Source of the DNA: Gadus chalcogrammus
Taxonomy: Eukaryota > Chordata > Actinopteri > Gadiformes > Gadidae
Direction of reading: 5' to 3'
Length of the DNA stretch: 64,000 nucleotides
Assembly: GCF_026213295.1 (NCBI RefSeq)
Contig: NC_079428.1
Location: forward strand, 10,213,316-10,277,315
Below the pieces are notes generated by a model that saw nothing but the letters and a program-made list of their open reading frames with translations, was not told the DNA's origin and made no database searches. Positions 1 to 17,283 of the stretch are shown one piece after another; position 1 is the first letter of the stretch; each line of letters opens with the position of its first letter. A program made the translations under genes and the position numbers.

Positions 1-89
1 CAAGATCTGATGGACTTAACAATGTACCAATTTAGCCTCAATGCCTTGATGGTCGATTGCTCTTGGTTGTGGTCACCAGAGTTCCTGGT

Positions 90-330
90 TCATGATCTAG
101 ATCTAATCTTAAAGCTATAGATCTAGATCTATAGATCTAGATGATAGATCTTTTTTTGGGGGAGGGGGGGGGCTAGTGGGACAGTCACAGAGTAACTAAA
201 TGAATGCAATGTACAAAAAAGTCCCTTTTAGTCCTAACACCCCCCCCCCCCCCCCCAGCCCCTATGAAGGGGGGGATGGGGAGGTTCTGCCACGTTGGGG
301 ACCTTTTGGGGGGTACTCCCTTCTTGGTGA
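90..330. repeat. AGATCTAGATCT-rich stretch plus poly-C module
   Basis: Overlapping palindromic AGATCTAGATCT-type units lie at about 98-150. They are followed by a poly-C tract (240-256) and a module containing AGCCCCT, GAAGGGGGGGATGGGG and GTTCTGCCAC. The same module recurs at 3272-3330, next to the right arm of the inverted array, so this may be the outer edge of that structure. No gene is seen here. Confidence 0.6.
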
Positions 331-849
331 CCGTGTGACACTATAACAACATGTGACACTAGTTGTTATAGTGCTGAGAGGGTGTGTTTTTGAGGCAGTT
401 GTGATCGCCGATGTCTTGCTTTCTTGTACTTTTGCCTCTGTAGTCTGTTTTGATGCTCGTCATTGTAGTCCTTTGCATAACCTGACCTTCTTTTTCTCAT
501 ATTACTATTCAGACGTAAAGCCGTTCCGCCGAATTCAACAACCGTAGAAACAGAGGAAAGGACACAACATTATCGAGACCAATCTCATGGGCCCTGACGA
601 ACCGGTGAACGGGATAACTCTGATGAATTTAACCACGGGTCGAACCAATGATGGAAGTCTTCAACAGCAGATGAAACAGGACATGAAACAGTACATTTGT
701 TACGAATGCGATCAATCTCATTTTAGATTTCTGTTGCCTACTGTAAAACCGAAGAGATCAGTCGGAGCTCTTGCGAATCCGATAAAGTTGGATGGAAGGA
801 AGCCAATGAGTTGGATGACACCTAGGATAATCCCTCAATCCACAAATCT

Positions 850-2010
850 ACCCTACCGTATTGGATACATCTTATTTCTCTATCATATGAATGGTAAAGT
901 CAAGTATAACCTCCAAGCACGCTCTGGTTAGCGTCTTGGTGGTGAAGCGGTCAGTGCTGTCGGTTAACGCTCTCTAGACTCAGGTTCGGGTCCCCGCACG
1001 CACGGCTAATAAGAATGATGAGCTTTCAGACACTATGTAGGTTTAGGTGCCCTGCTCAGGACCAGGGTTCAAGTGGTACCTTATTGGATTAATCTTATTT
1101 CTCTATCATGTGAATGGTAAAGTCAAGTATAACCTCCAAGTATGCACTGGTAAGCGTCTTGGTGGTGCAACGGTCAGGGCTGTTGGTTAACGCTCTGTAG
1201 ACTCAGGTTTGAGTCCCCGCATGCACGCACGTCTAATAAGAATGATGAGCATTCAGACACTATGGTTCAGGTTCCCTGCTCTGAACCGGGGTTCAAGAGG
1301 TACCGTTTTGGATACATCTTATTTCTCTATCATGTGAATGGTAAAGTCAAGTATAACCTCCAAACATGTTCTGGTAAGTGTCTTGGTGGTGCAGCGGTCA
1401 GGGCTGTTGGTTAACGCTCTGTAGACTCACGTTTGAGTCCCCACATGCACGCACGGCTAATAAGAATGATGAGCATTCAGACACTATGGTTCAGGTTCCC
1501 TGCTCTGAACCGGGGTTCAAGAGGTACTCTAATGGATACATCTTATTTCTCTATCATGTGTATGGTAAAGCCAAGTATAATCTCCAAGCGCGCTCTGGAA
1601 AGTGTCTGGGTGGTGCAGTGGTCAGGGCTGTTGGTTAATGCTCTGTAGACTAAGGTTCGAGTCCTCGCTCACACGGCCACCAGAGGTATGTTAATGGATA
1701 CATCTTATTTCTCAATCATGTGAATGGTAAAGTCAAGTATAACCTCCAAACACGTACTGGTAAGTGTCTGGGTGGTGCAGCGGTCAGGGCTGTTGGTTAA
1801 CGCTCTGTAGACTCTGGTTCGAGTCCCCGCTCACACGGCCACCAGAGGTACGTAAATGGATACATCTTATTTCTCTATCATGTGAATGGTAAAGTCAAGT
1901 ATATCCTCCAAACACATATTGGAGGCAGAGTCTTGGTGGTGCAGCGGTCAGGGCTGATGGTTAATGGTTAGTTAACGCCCTGTAGACTAAGGTTCGAGTC
2001 CCCGCTCACA
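850..2010 (+). repeat. Tandem tRNA-like repeat array, plus orientation (left arm)
   Basis: Six copies of a roughly 65-80 bp tRNA-like block occur at about 931-997, 1154-1220, 1379-1442, 1602-1668, 1764-1830 and 1930-2005. Each has a box A-like TGGTGCAGCGG and a box B-like GGTTCGAGTCC, the two internal RNA polymerase III promoter elements. Blocks alternate with a conserved spacer containing ATCTTATTTCTCTATCATG and AAAGTCAAGTATAACCTCC. Unit length varies from about 165 to 225 bp. This resembles a tRNA-derived SINE family expanded in tandem. None looks like an intact tRNA gene, since I could not pair an acceptor stem. Confidence 0.75.
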
Positions 2011-2107
2011 CGGCCACCGAGATGAGAATACACCAAGGTCGGCTCCTCCACGTTGGCGCGTATCCCAGAACCCCACCTCCCCTTCTCCGGGGGGGGTGGG
2101 GGGGGGA

Positions 2108-2167
2108 TTTGGACTAAAGGGGTCTTGCTACTTGTGGCAAGGACTAAAGGGGTCTTGCTACTTGCGG
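2108..2167 (+). repeat. 30-bp tandem duplication
   Basis: A 30-bp unit beginning GGACTAAAGGGGTCTTGCTA occurs twice back to back. Its reverse complement (AGCAAGACCCTTTTAGTCC) lies at 3249-3267 on the other side of the A/T core, so this is part of the inverted structure. Confidence 0.8.
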
Positions 2168-2199
2168 CAAGGACTACTATTTTACTTTTCCCATTATAA

Positions 2200-3235
2200 G
2201 CCCCTTTTTTCATAAGGAAACTTTCAAAAAGTGATACTTTTTAAAAGTTTCCCTTTTTTGATGAAACTTTTTAAAAGTTATATATATATTTTTTTTTTAA
2301 TGATTTTTTTTTGTTTTGTTTTTTTCTTTAAAAAAGGTTGTTTTTTTGGTGATGATTTAAAAAAGGTGTTTTTCAAAAGTTTCCCTTTTTTTTATACTTT
2401 TTTTTTCTTTTTGGGTTTTTTTTATTTTTTCAAATGTTTTTTTTTTTTGTGTGTTTTGTGGTTTTTTTGAAACCCGTTTATCTTTTTTTGGAAAAAAAGG
2501 GTGTTTTTTTTAAAAAAGTTTTGTTTTTTGAACAAATGGTTTTTTTATGGTTTTTTTTTTGAAAAAATGTTTTTTATAAAAAAAAGGGTGTTTTTTATTT
2601 AAAAAAACACTTGTTTTTTAAAAAAAACACTTGTTTTTTAAAAAAAACACTTGTTTTTTAAAAAAAACACTTTTTAAAAGTTTTTTTTTTTTTTTTAAAG
2701 TGTTTTTTGTGTATATTTGGTTTTTTTTTTAAAAACACTTTTTTCAAAAAGGTTTTTTTTTTAAAAAAACGTTTTTTTTGTGTTGTTTTTTTTAAAAAAG
2801 TGTTGTTTTTTGAAAAAATGTTTTTTATAAAAAAAAGGGTGTTTTTTATTAAAAAAAAACACTTGTTTTTTAAAAAAAACACTTTTTTTAAAAGTTTTTT
2901 TTTTAAAAAAAGTGTTTTTTGTGTATATTTGTTTTTTTTTTAAAAAACACTTTTTTCAAAAAAGTTTTTTTTGTGTTGTTTTTTTTAAAAAAATGTTGTT
3001 TTTTGTGTTTTAAAAAAAAAAAATGTTTTTTTTTAAAAAGGTGTTTTTTTAAAAAGATGTTTTTTTAAAAATGTGTTTTTTTTAAAAAAATGTTTTTTTT
3101 GTGAAAAAAGGGTGTTCTTTTTAAACAAAGGGTGTTTTTTTTTTGAAAAAGGGTGTTTTTTGTGTATTGTTTGTTTTTTGTTAGTTTTTTTTTCCAATAA
3201 AGGTGATTATAATGTAATGTGTGGGGGCCAAGGGA
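2200..3235. repeat. A/T homopolymer low-complexity core
   Basis: About 1 kb built almost only from runs of T and A with rare GTG, CAC or GGG interruptions, strongly T-rich on the plus strand. At 2600-2670 a 20-bp unit of CACTTG plus TTTTTTAAAAAA is repeated three times. The open frames through it (Phe/Lys-rich) are composition artefacts. It separates the two oppositely oriented tRNA-like arrays. Confidence 0.75.
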
Positions 3236-4905
3236 TGTTCAAAAAAGTAGCAAGACCCTTTTAGTCCTAACACCCCCCCCAGCCCCTCTGAAGGGGGGGA
3301 TGGGAGGGTTCTGCCACATTGGGGACACTCCCTTCTTGGTGGCCGGGTGAGCGGGGACTCGAACCTGAGTCTATAGAGCGTTAACTAACCGTTAACCATC
3401 AGCCCTGACCGCTGCACCACCAAGACGCTTACCAGTATGTGTTTGGAGGTTATACTTGACTTTACCATTCACATGATTGAGAAATAAGATGTATCCATTA
3501 ACGTACCTCTGGTGGCCGTGTCTCATAGTGTCTGAATGCTCAACATTCTTATTAGCCATGCGTGCATGCGGGGACTCAAACCAGAGTCTTCAGAGCGTTA
3601 ACCGACAGCCCTGACCGCTTCACCACCAAGACGCCATGGTGGTGGTCATAGTTGACTTTACACACCAAGGTACCTTGGTGGCTTACCTTTTCCAAAGGTC
3701 ATACTTGACTTTACAGCCACCAAGGTAACTCTGGTGGCTGTGTGAGCGGGGACTCAAACCTTAGTCTACAGAGCGTTAACTAACCGTTAACCATCAGCCC
3801 TGACCGCTGCACCACCAAGACGCTTACCAGAACATGTTTGGAGGTTATACTTGACTTTACCATTCACATGATAGAGAAATAAGACATATCCATTAAGGTA
3901 CCTCTGGTTGCCGCAGGGACTTGAACCAGAGTCTACAGAACGTTAACCAACAGCCCTGACCGCTTCACCACCAAGACGCCTTTCAGATTATTTTTGGAGG
4001 TTATACTTGACTTTACCATTCACATGATAGAGAAATAAGATGAATCCGGTACTGTACCTCATGAACCCTGGTTCAGAGCAGGGCACCTGAACCTACATAG
4101 TGTCTGGAAGCTCATCATTCTTAATAGCCGTGCGTGCGGGGACTCGAACATGAGTCTACAGAGCATTAACCATCAGCCCTGACCGCTTCACCACCAAGAC
4201 GCTTACCAGAACTTGTTTGGAGGTTATACTTGACTTTACCATTCACATGATAGAGAAATAAGATGTTTCCATTAACGTACCTCTGGTGGCCGTGTATGTG
4301 TCTCATAGTGTCTGAATGCTCAACATTCTTATTAGCCATGCGTGCATGCGGGGACTCAAACCTGAGTCTATAGAGTGTTAACCAACAGCCCTGACCGCTG
4401 CACCACCCAGACGCTTACCAGAATATGCTTGGAGGTTCTACTTGACTTTACCATTCACATGATAGAGAAATAAGATGTATCCATTACAGTACCTCTTAAT
4501 CCCTGGTTCTGAGCAGTGCACCTGAACCTACAACGTGTCTGAAAGCTCATCATTCTTATTAGCCGTGCGTGCGGGGACTCGACCCTGAGTCTACAGAGCT
4601 TTAACCGACAGCCCTGACCGCTGCACCACCCAGACGCTTACCAGTACGTGTTTGGAGGTTATACTTGACTTTACCATTCACATGATAGAGATATAAGATG
4701 TAACCATTGGTATACTCCATCAGGGGACTGATACCCTGGTTCTGAGCAGGAGGGACCTTTTGGGGTTTCCCAGTTCTTGACAGCCTTGTGAGCGGGGACT
4801 CGAACCAGAGTCTACAGAGCGTTAACCAACAGCCCTTACCGCTGCACCACCAAGACGCCTACCAGAGCATTTTTGGCTTGACTTTACCATGCACATGATA
4901 GAGAA
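3236..4905 (-). repeat. Tandem tRNA-like repeat array, minus orientation (right arm)
   Basis: Eight reverse-complement copies of the block described for 850-2010 occur at about 3349-3427, 3569-3634, 3746-3823, 3913-3979, 4136-4202, 4349-4414, 4571-4637 and 4792-4859. Each reads GCGGGGACTCGAACC...GCTGCACCACCAAGACGC on the plus strand. The spacers are the reverse complement of those in the left arm (GGAGGTTATACTTGACTTT). The whole region is a large imperfect inverted repeat around the A/T core. Confidence 0.75.
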
Positions 4906-6117
4906 AAAAAAGAGGCTTCAATTGAAGCACATCCACGGGACTTGAAACCCGATCTCAAGAGCAACCATTCATTCTGCTTCCCTACGGTGGCTGGGGGATT
5001 GATATGAAAATTATATATGACAATTGACAATACAAAAGAAATGATATCATTAGATTTCAAAGTAAAATTATCGTTGAAGGGAAACAAAAATCTTTATGAA
5101 TTAAACCCAGGCCTCCTTCCATTCCAGCTATAGGGCCTATGCCTTTCGCCTGCCTGACCTACATTCAGACAATTCCCGCATACAATTAATGTGCGCCTTT
5201 TCTGGCTCATATTCATTTAATTTGGTACAAACCACTTTCCAAATACCCTAAAGTTGATGTACCTTTCTGTATCTGAGCTATGAGCATTTCTGAAGTATAA
5301 GGTATAAAATAAAATGACTACCATATTTGATTTGAAATTTCCGTTATTACGGCCAAACCATATAAAATAAATAATCTGCCAATATATAACAAATACATGT
5401 TCATATATGTTCATATATAGACTTAGACTTGTTTTATTGTCATTCAATAAGTGCACCAGTGCACATATTAAACGATATTTTGTTACCGTGGCTCACGGTG
5501 GAGTGGACACAGAATATAAAAAGATGGCATGAAGTAAAAAAGGTTAAAATACTAAGAGGGTGGGTGGGGCATATGTTCAGTGACCTCTACAACAATGGTG
5601 CTTAGTGCTCCTCATTGAGGTATAAAACTAATTTGCCTCGTTATTAAGCAAAGTTTCATAGCAGTTGGTCTTCAATTACAGATTTTAACAAATTGTAACC
5701 GAGGCCTTTATTAACGTTTAAAAAAACAAAGGGTTGTAACATGTACAGTGTATTTACAATGGGAAAGTATAAGTTGGGTGACATTTTAACTGAAAATATA
5801 ACTTACCTGACTGGGTTAAAGGAAAATAACAACTGTCGCACACATGTTGTTTTATCGGCTGCAAATCAGAGCGACAGTGTGTGGGTGGTACGACAGAGGT
5901 GTTTACTCAGACACACAGGACTATCGGGAAAGGAAAGAATAACAACATGAACGATATATTAATAATGTTGAAGTAACGTTTACAGTTGGCACATTACTAA
6001 ACTCACTGTGGTCCCCTGGTCAGATTATTATGGTATGTACACACTCTCTTACAGCTACAGCCCTCTTCGGAAAAGAGGCCTCTTACAAAGTGCCATTTTT
6101 GGGGCTTTCATGGGGCT
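4906..6117. other. Non-coding, no gene recognised
   Basis: AT-rich unique sequence between the repeat array and the 3' end of the TMEM185-family gene. Short open frames here show no family resemblance. Confidence 0.5.
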
Positions 6118-6123
6118 TTTATT
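6118..6123 (-). promoter_or_regulatory. Candidate polyadenylation signal of the TMEM185-family gene
   Basis: AATAAA on the minus strand, about 250 bases past the stop codon at 6371. It is the first canonical signal downstream, implying a short 3' UTR. Further signals near 5430 and 5707 are alternatives. Confidence 0.4.
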
Positions 6124-6370
6124 CCTCGTTGAGTCCTGGATCCATTGGTTACAGAAGATACTGGAAGTTTCTTCCAGAGGTCCACGAGGACGGGGGAATG
6201 AGCGCCAACAGCTCCGGATCAGTATAACCACGTACAATAAGTATAGGATGCACGTAAGTCCTTACACTCCTTATAGTTCTTGACGCTCCCGTTTAATAGG
6301 TGTCCCTCACTTCAGGTTCTCAACCAGTCGGAAAAACCGACACTCCTGTCCTCCATTTTGGATCGGCGCC

Positions 6371-11917
<5,547 letters not shown>

Positions 11918-12160
11918 GGCTGAACTGTAAAGTCCTCGACGATATCCTTATAACAAATCCATTTTACTCCTCGGCCGGTTAGCTGTCGTTATTATTGTCG
12001 ATTTTCGTACATTTTTGTGTTAGGTTTACAACGACGTCCAGCTAGCCCAACTAGCCCGTTTGTTTTGCTTCCTGTGCAGCGCTGCACAAATCTCATCTCG
12101 CACTGCTTTCAGGGTCTACTCTCGCGGGAACTTTCTTCGTGGTTTGGCAGTTTATGGATC
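11918..12160 (-). promoter_or_regulatory. Probable tmem185 5' UTR and promoter region
   Basis: Sequence immediately upstream of the start codon, locally richer in CpG than its surroundings. The plus-strand TCTCGCGGGAAC at about 12119-12130 reads GTTCCCGCGAGA on the sense strand, resembling E2F and TCTCGCGAGA promoter motifs. No TATA box is evident. The transcription start is not defined. Confidence 0.35.
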
Positions 12161-14537
12161 AGTTAAATTGTGTTATGTTGTTTTAACATTAGATTTTGAG
12201 TAAAACGAAGCCATGGTCATGCAAACTAAATTCCTAATAGGGGTTAATTGCGTGTCTATTGAATAGATTTCACTGTCAATTTGTTATCACGTATGTTTGC
12301 ATTGTTTGTATTCTTAAAACCTTGTAGTTCTAGATTCATAACTTGAAGTATTACTGCCGTATCACACTTTCGTACTTGATAATGAAGTATACACATAGGC
12401 TACTAGTTGTATTAATCAATATATAAAACAATACGATATACAATTGTTAATACCCCCCCCCCCCCCCAAATGCATTAAATGTCTAGAAGTTTATAGAGGT
12501 GGAATATAATGTATATTTGTTGCAACTCCATGAAGGATAAATACACAAGAAAAAGACCATTGAATTCCTCAACAATCTCGCATTTCGAGTGTTTTATTAA
12601 TTCTCTCCACATAAGATATAGATTTGCCAAAATGTTGTTTTTTGCCCCACACACAGAAAACAAAAGGGGAATTGAGTGCGGTAATGTTTACAATTCTAAA
12701 TCTTTTAATGCATCAAAGCTACATGCTTTAAAGGAAATCCTGTGCTGTTAAAAAGTATTGTAATTGAATATTCTTTTCTTTTAAAAAAGGCACACAGTTA
12801 AGCTATCATCTCATACTGTGTCGTGGGACGGCAAAAACAAGCGAATCACAAACAAATATGTATATAAACTAATATTTACAAGCAGTTATAAGCATTCATT
12901 GCTATACAGCTTTAATGCGACTGGTCACTTAGACAATGGAAAATTAATATACACGAAATGTCCAGAGACAAAAAAGGGGACATAAGTTGAAAACAATAAT
13001 GAATAAGTGACATGATGAATTATTTAAACACAGATATGGGTCATTAAGAAATATGCAAATGGCATACATAAAATAATTTTGCTTGTATACAGCTTTAAAC
13101 ATCAACATGAAAGACATTAAAAGGTAATACTTTTAAAAGTGATTTTGCTGTAAGTGTAGACAGAATAACGCATGGATAAGAGTACAACGTATTACAACAA
13201 TAAGAGATGAAATTCATTGGGTAGTATTTTTTTAAATATAAATGTAATCGTACAAATGTTTGGTCTAGGCTACAAACCAACGAGAAATCAGAGTTACAAT
13301 GTTATGCGTAGATAATATCGAGGGAGTGTTCGTTAAGATTTGGTTGTCAGTCAGCCTTGTAGTAAGTATAACTGCATGTTGAATCTCTCCATTTCATCTG
13401 TGTGTCAAAGCTTCAAGCTACACCCAGCTAAGACTTGGAGCAGTATAAAATAAAGGGACCCCTACTCTACATAAATCGAAATGTTATAGACTGGATGCTA
13501 GACAGCTCATTCTAACACTGGTTAAAAAAAGTTGGACTTTTCTGGAGTGTATTTCCCATGATGCATGAGAATTGGTTACATTTGGGTTGGCTGGGGCTTA
13601 GGTCAGTTCAAGGACCAGTGTGAAGGGAGCAATGCACCATGGGAATAAACATCAGAGAAGTGCGTTTGCACCTGCACAATACTTATGAGAGCAGACTTTT
13701 CAAACAGAGACACTGTTTACGTAACACCTCTGGCACTCTGAAGGAACAGAAGGAAAGCTGTTCAGATTTTGTATGGTGCTTAAAAGGAAAGAAGAAAATA
13801 GTTTAAAACACGAGTCACATGGAACTAGGGTATAAAAATGGCTGGGATCGGTCCAATGAAGCACCAACTGCCAGGCGACCATCCAATGGGAAATAATGAG
13901 TCATCAAAGTTGGCTGAAATAAATTAAACATAATTGCTAGAACGATGAAGTAGCGATGAGCTTCAATAGTGACTGATTATGTAATCAAGTCATAGTTTTC
14001 TCTTTCTCCTCCCCCCTCCCCCCTTAGCATCTTTCCCATCCACCCTAAGATCTACCTCATAGCCATAAAAACACTTCCATGTGCATCAGATACACATTCA
14101 ACACGCCGCCAATAGAAACACAAACTGTAAAAAGATCTGAGGTCTTGCCCCCCTAGACCGTAGGTGTGGTCATAACTTCTATTTGTTGCACCAAAACCAC
14201 TCTGTTCCCCCAACTAGTACACTGCATCCACTTCCTGGTTAGAGAGAGACAGACGGGAGACTCAAACCATTACTCGCTTTACTCGAAATATAACACAGCC
14301 TGTACCCCGCAAACTCCGTCCCACTCTTCCTCCTCCCTAAAACGGCCCCTAATTAACCACCAGGCGTCACTTGTGATGTCACTAATCCTAGGCGATGGTG
14401 GCATCACAAGTGTGGAGTGTTGTCCACCCGGTCCACACCTGGTGGGCCCTTCAGACTCCCTCCGACCCCTTCGTCCAAGCTCATGCTGAGGCGCCGTCCA
14501 TGGGCGAGCAGGGACGGACGGAGCGTCCTTCTCCTCC
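12161..14537 (-). other. Intergenic sequence and probable ankrd46 3' UTR
   Basis: No open frame of interest. The part nearer 14.5 kb is presumably the 3' UTR of ankrd46, whose family members have long 3' UTRs. An AATAAA on the minus strand lies at 12598-12593 and ATTAAA variants near 12705 and 12911. A poly-C tract is at 12452-12467. Confidence 0.4.
12593..12598 (-). promoter_or_regulatory. Candidate polyadenylation signal of ankrd46
   Basis: The only canonical AATAAA on the minus strand that I found between 12.1 and 14.5 kb. Using it would give a 3' UTR of about 1.9 kb. Confidence 0.35.
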
Positions 14538-14754
14538 TCAGTGGACCAGCTCCAGCTGGTTGCTGGAGAAGGGGAGCACCCCGCTGACGTAGTAGGCGAT
14601 GCCGAGGGAGAGCAGGGCGATGACCACCAGGAGGAGCAGCACCCTCCAGAAGCCCAGGTCCTCCACAAACTCCTGCCACGTGGTCTTGAAGCTGGACAGC
14701 ACGCCCTCGCTGCTCTGCAGGTTGGGATTCAGCAGGGAGTGGCTCTCCATCGCA
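14538..14754 (-). CDS. ankrd46: ankrd46 last coding exon with stop
   Basis: Acceptor CTCCCGCAG|TGCGATG. Encodes AMESHSLLNPNLQ through the membrane helix to ELVH and TGA at 14540-14538. Confidence 0.95.
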
Positions 14755-16087
14755 CTGCGGGAGGAGGGGGAGGAGCGGGTGAGGAGAGGCGGGGGGGCAA
14801 GGAGCAAGGAAGTGGTGGCGCGGGGGAGGCGTGTGAGTCGAAGAGGAGGAAGAGGAGAAGGGGGAGAAGTAGGTGGCGGAGGGAGAGGGGGTGAGGGGAT
14901 GATGAGGGGTCAGGGTTATTGGAGGGGGGGGGGGGGTGTAGGAAGGAGGAAGATGAGGAGTGAGGAGGAGGAAAAAGATGAGCTGTGTATATACTGCTTA
15001 GTAATACAGCACTACACACTACTTATTATTTAATACTTCAGATGGTTTTTAGCTACTCTAACTTAAGATTGCTCCAAGCCCAACTTCGGCCAAAAAGCTC
15101 AATGACTGAATGAATGAATGAAGACGGGGGAGTGGGTGGAGGTTTACCTCTCACTCTCGGCCAACTGCATGGTCTCCAGCTTTGAGTGCGCTCCCCGGTT
15201 GAAGCCCTTCACCTCCTGCTCCTCCAGGCCCTCCAGCAGGCGGATGGCATCCTTGTTCACCCCCCGTCGCTTGGCTAGCACCAGGGGCGTGGAGCCGTTG
15301 TGGTTACTGCTCACACAGAGAGACACGGATGTAGCAACGTTAGCCTCTAAACTTAGGATCCCTTTGGACAACACAACCTGCCCATCCTACTATACCGTGA
15401 ACAACATGAATTACCCCTTCACAGTAACAACCAACAGTGTTTTACAGAATAGTCTACTTTCGGGTGAAGTCGTTAGTTGGTGGGACGCACCAGATCACCC
15501 TGGGGGCGATTTCCGTTGTCGCATGTTTCTAGAAGGATGCCCCCTACCCCACCCAACCGCTACCCCTTTCTCATTAATGTTCCAAAAATCCACTGAAAGT
15601 CTGCTATGTAAGCGAAAATAACGAAATCCTGAACAGAATGGTAAGTCTCTGTTATCAAGTTGCCATCGACAAAAAGCCTCTGCCCGACGACTCAAAATTG
15701 GGTCGTCGGGCAGACTCAAAGGAGAAACCTCCTCCTAACACCTCCCCAACACCCAATAACACCCTCCTCTCCTCACCAGATGTCAATCTTGAGGCCGTTG
15801 GACACCAGGAACTGGATGGTGTCCACGTGGCCGCACAGGTGCAGCGCCGTGTTGCCGTGGTAATCCGTGGCGAGGAGGTCGGCGCCGAACTTGTGCAGGA
15901 AGCGGCAGATGTCCACGTTGCCGCGGGCGGCGGCCAGGTGCAGGCCCGTGCGCCCGCGGGTGTCCCGCATGTTGGGGTCGCAGCCCGTCTCCAGCAGCCG
16001 ACGCCCAAAGTGCAGGTCTCCGTCGATGCAGGCCTGCAGCAGCGGCGAGCTGGCCTGCGCCGAGTCGTTGATGAAGACATAGGACAT
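14538..16087 (-). CDS. ankrd46: Ankyrin repeat domain-containing protein 46 (gene span, 3 coding exons)
   Basis: Coding sequence joined from 15777-16087, 15148-15306 and 14538-14754: 228 codons plus stop, the same length as I recall for mammalian ANKRD46. It starts MSYVFINDSAQ. Ankyrin repeats follow at about residues 11-40 (PLLQACIDGD), 41-75 (DTRGRTGLHLAAARGNVDIC) and 76-103 (DYHGNTALHLCGHVDTIQFL), with a further partial repeat at STPLVLAKRRGVNK. The C-terminus carries one hydrophobic helix (VLLLLVVIALLSLGIAYYV), predicted to anchor it in a membrane, and ends ELVH. Function is poorly known. The first ATG was chosen because it matches the family N-terminus and no upstream ATG is in frame. 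Non-coding 5' exons probably exist but are not firmly located. Confidence 0.95.
15148..15306 (-). CDS. ankrd46: ankrd46 second coding exon
   Basis: Acceptor GAGCAG|TAACCAC and donor GAGAG|GTAAAC. Encodes NHNGSTPLVLAKRRGVNKDA through ETMQLAESE, followed by the first two bases of Ser. Confidence 0.93.
15777..16087 (-). CDS. ankrd46: ankrd46 first coding exon
   Basis: Starts at ATG 16087-16085 and ends ATCTG|GTGAGG at 15777, leaving two bases of a Cys codon. Encodes the first 103 residues with the main ankyrin repeats. A plausible acceptor is GGTGCCAG| just above 16119, giving about 32 bases of 5' UTR in this exon, although its pyrimidine tract is weak. Confidence 0.93.
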
Positions 16088-16393
16088 GTCCGAGTGGGTG
16101 TCGGAGAAGTCCAGCTTACCTGGCACCGTCAAGGTGATTTGTTGTTATTATCAGTTCATGGGGTGGGTAACAGGGTTATGCAGTGACATCCTTGTGACAA
16201 TCACTAATGCTCTTTGTATTTCCTACTACATAGACCACTGTCTTACGCCTCTTTTATTTTGTACAGAGATTACTGTCATTTATGGAGGACCAAAGCACCA
16301 ACTAGTCAAAATAAATACAGGAATACTAAAAACCTTAAGTAGCAAAAGGTCGAGATGCAAAGTCGAGATGCAAAATAAAACATTCAAAATGAA

Positions 16394-16498
16394 GTGATAC
16401 AGCCAAGATTATATTTAAATATTTACAAGATGCGTACAAACAGCATACAATATGGACACATAGGAGGGGTGTATGGGTTAGACATAAGCCACCCAACT
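16394..16498. repeat. Duplicated block A, copy 1
   Basis: About 105 bp (GATACAGCCAAGATTATATT ... AAGCCACCCAACT), nearly repeated at 17464-17570. It lies upstream (sense) of the ankrd46 coding exons. Confidence 0.8.
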
Positions 16499-16994
16499 GG
16501 CACTTAATATGTAAACAAGGGTACCATCACCTAAAGGAATGTCCAGCCACTGTACAGACTTCTGACTGAGCAGGAGTGCCGATAGGCAGCAGGGGGAGTT
16601 CATTAACGCTACCTGAACACTACCCCCTCTCTTGTCACAGAGACAGAGAGATCAACATTAAACCCAAGATTAGCAGATCCATGCAAAACCACCCACTACC
16701 ATAATGTCAGCACAAATCTGCCCATCAGCTGGCAAAACGCCACATACATCATATGGAGTATGTTGAAACGACAAATCACAACAGTACACCGCTAGATAAC
16801 ATTTGCTGCATCAATAACAGACTTAAATAAAGCAACATTTGACATGGATCAAATACAATGCCAAGCCAACATGCTAACACCGTTAGCTCATCCTCGTCAA
16901 ACGCTGGGATGAATGTGACAATGTTAGCCGTTTGACACAGGTCCATATCAAATAGCAATGTTTAGCTAATAAGTGATAATGAGGTGTTGTGGTA

Positions 16995-17060
16995 ATTACC
17001 TGTGGATGTGGACAAAATCAGATGAGAAAGGAGAGTCCGTTAGGATCTCGGTAGCTATGT
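16995..17060 (-). promoter_or_regulatory. Possible non-coding 5' exon edge of ankrd46
   Basis: The minus strand carries CCACAG|GTAATTACC at about 17000, a good donor consensus upstream of the first coding exon. No independent evidence supports transcription here. Confidence 0.2.
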
Positions 17061-17283
17061 TGTTGTGTTGGTTGCGGCTGACGCTATACGTTTTACGACA
17101 TACGCAACTCCTTTACGACAGACTCTTCCTTTCCCCTATCATGTTAATTTCAGCAACTGAAACCAGTGTCAAAATACAAACCATTATTTACTTATTTTTC
17201 TAGCACCTTTCTAGCAGTACATAGGTTCTAGGCTCTAAACTATTTCGAGTTACTAAAATAATGAATAGTCTATATATCACATG

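Noticed and set aside
587..931. 114-codon plus-strand ORF at the left end
   Set aside because: Its 3' part is the spacer of the tRNA-like repeat and no protein domain is recognisable.
931..4859. Functional tRNA genes
   Set aside because: Internal promoter-like boxes are present, but I could not form acceptor stems and the copies are tandem and divergent; a tRNA-derived repeat fits better.
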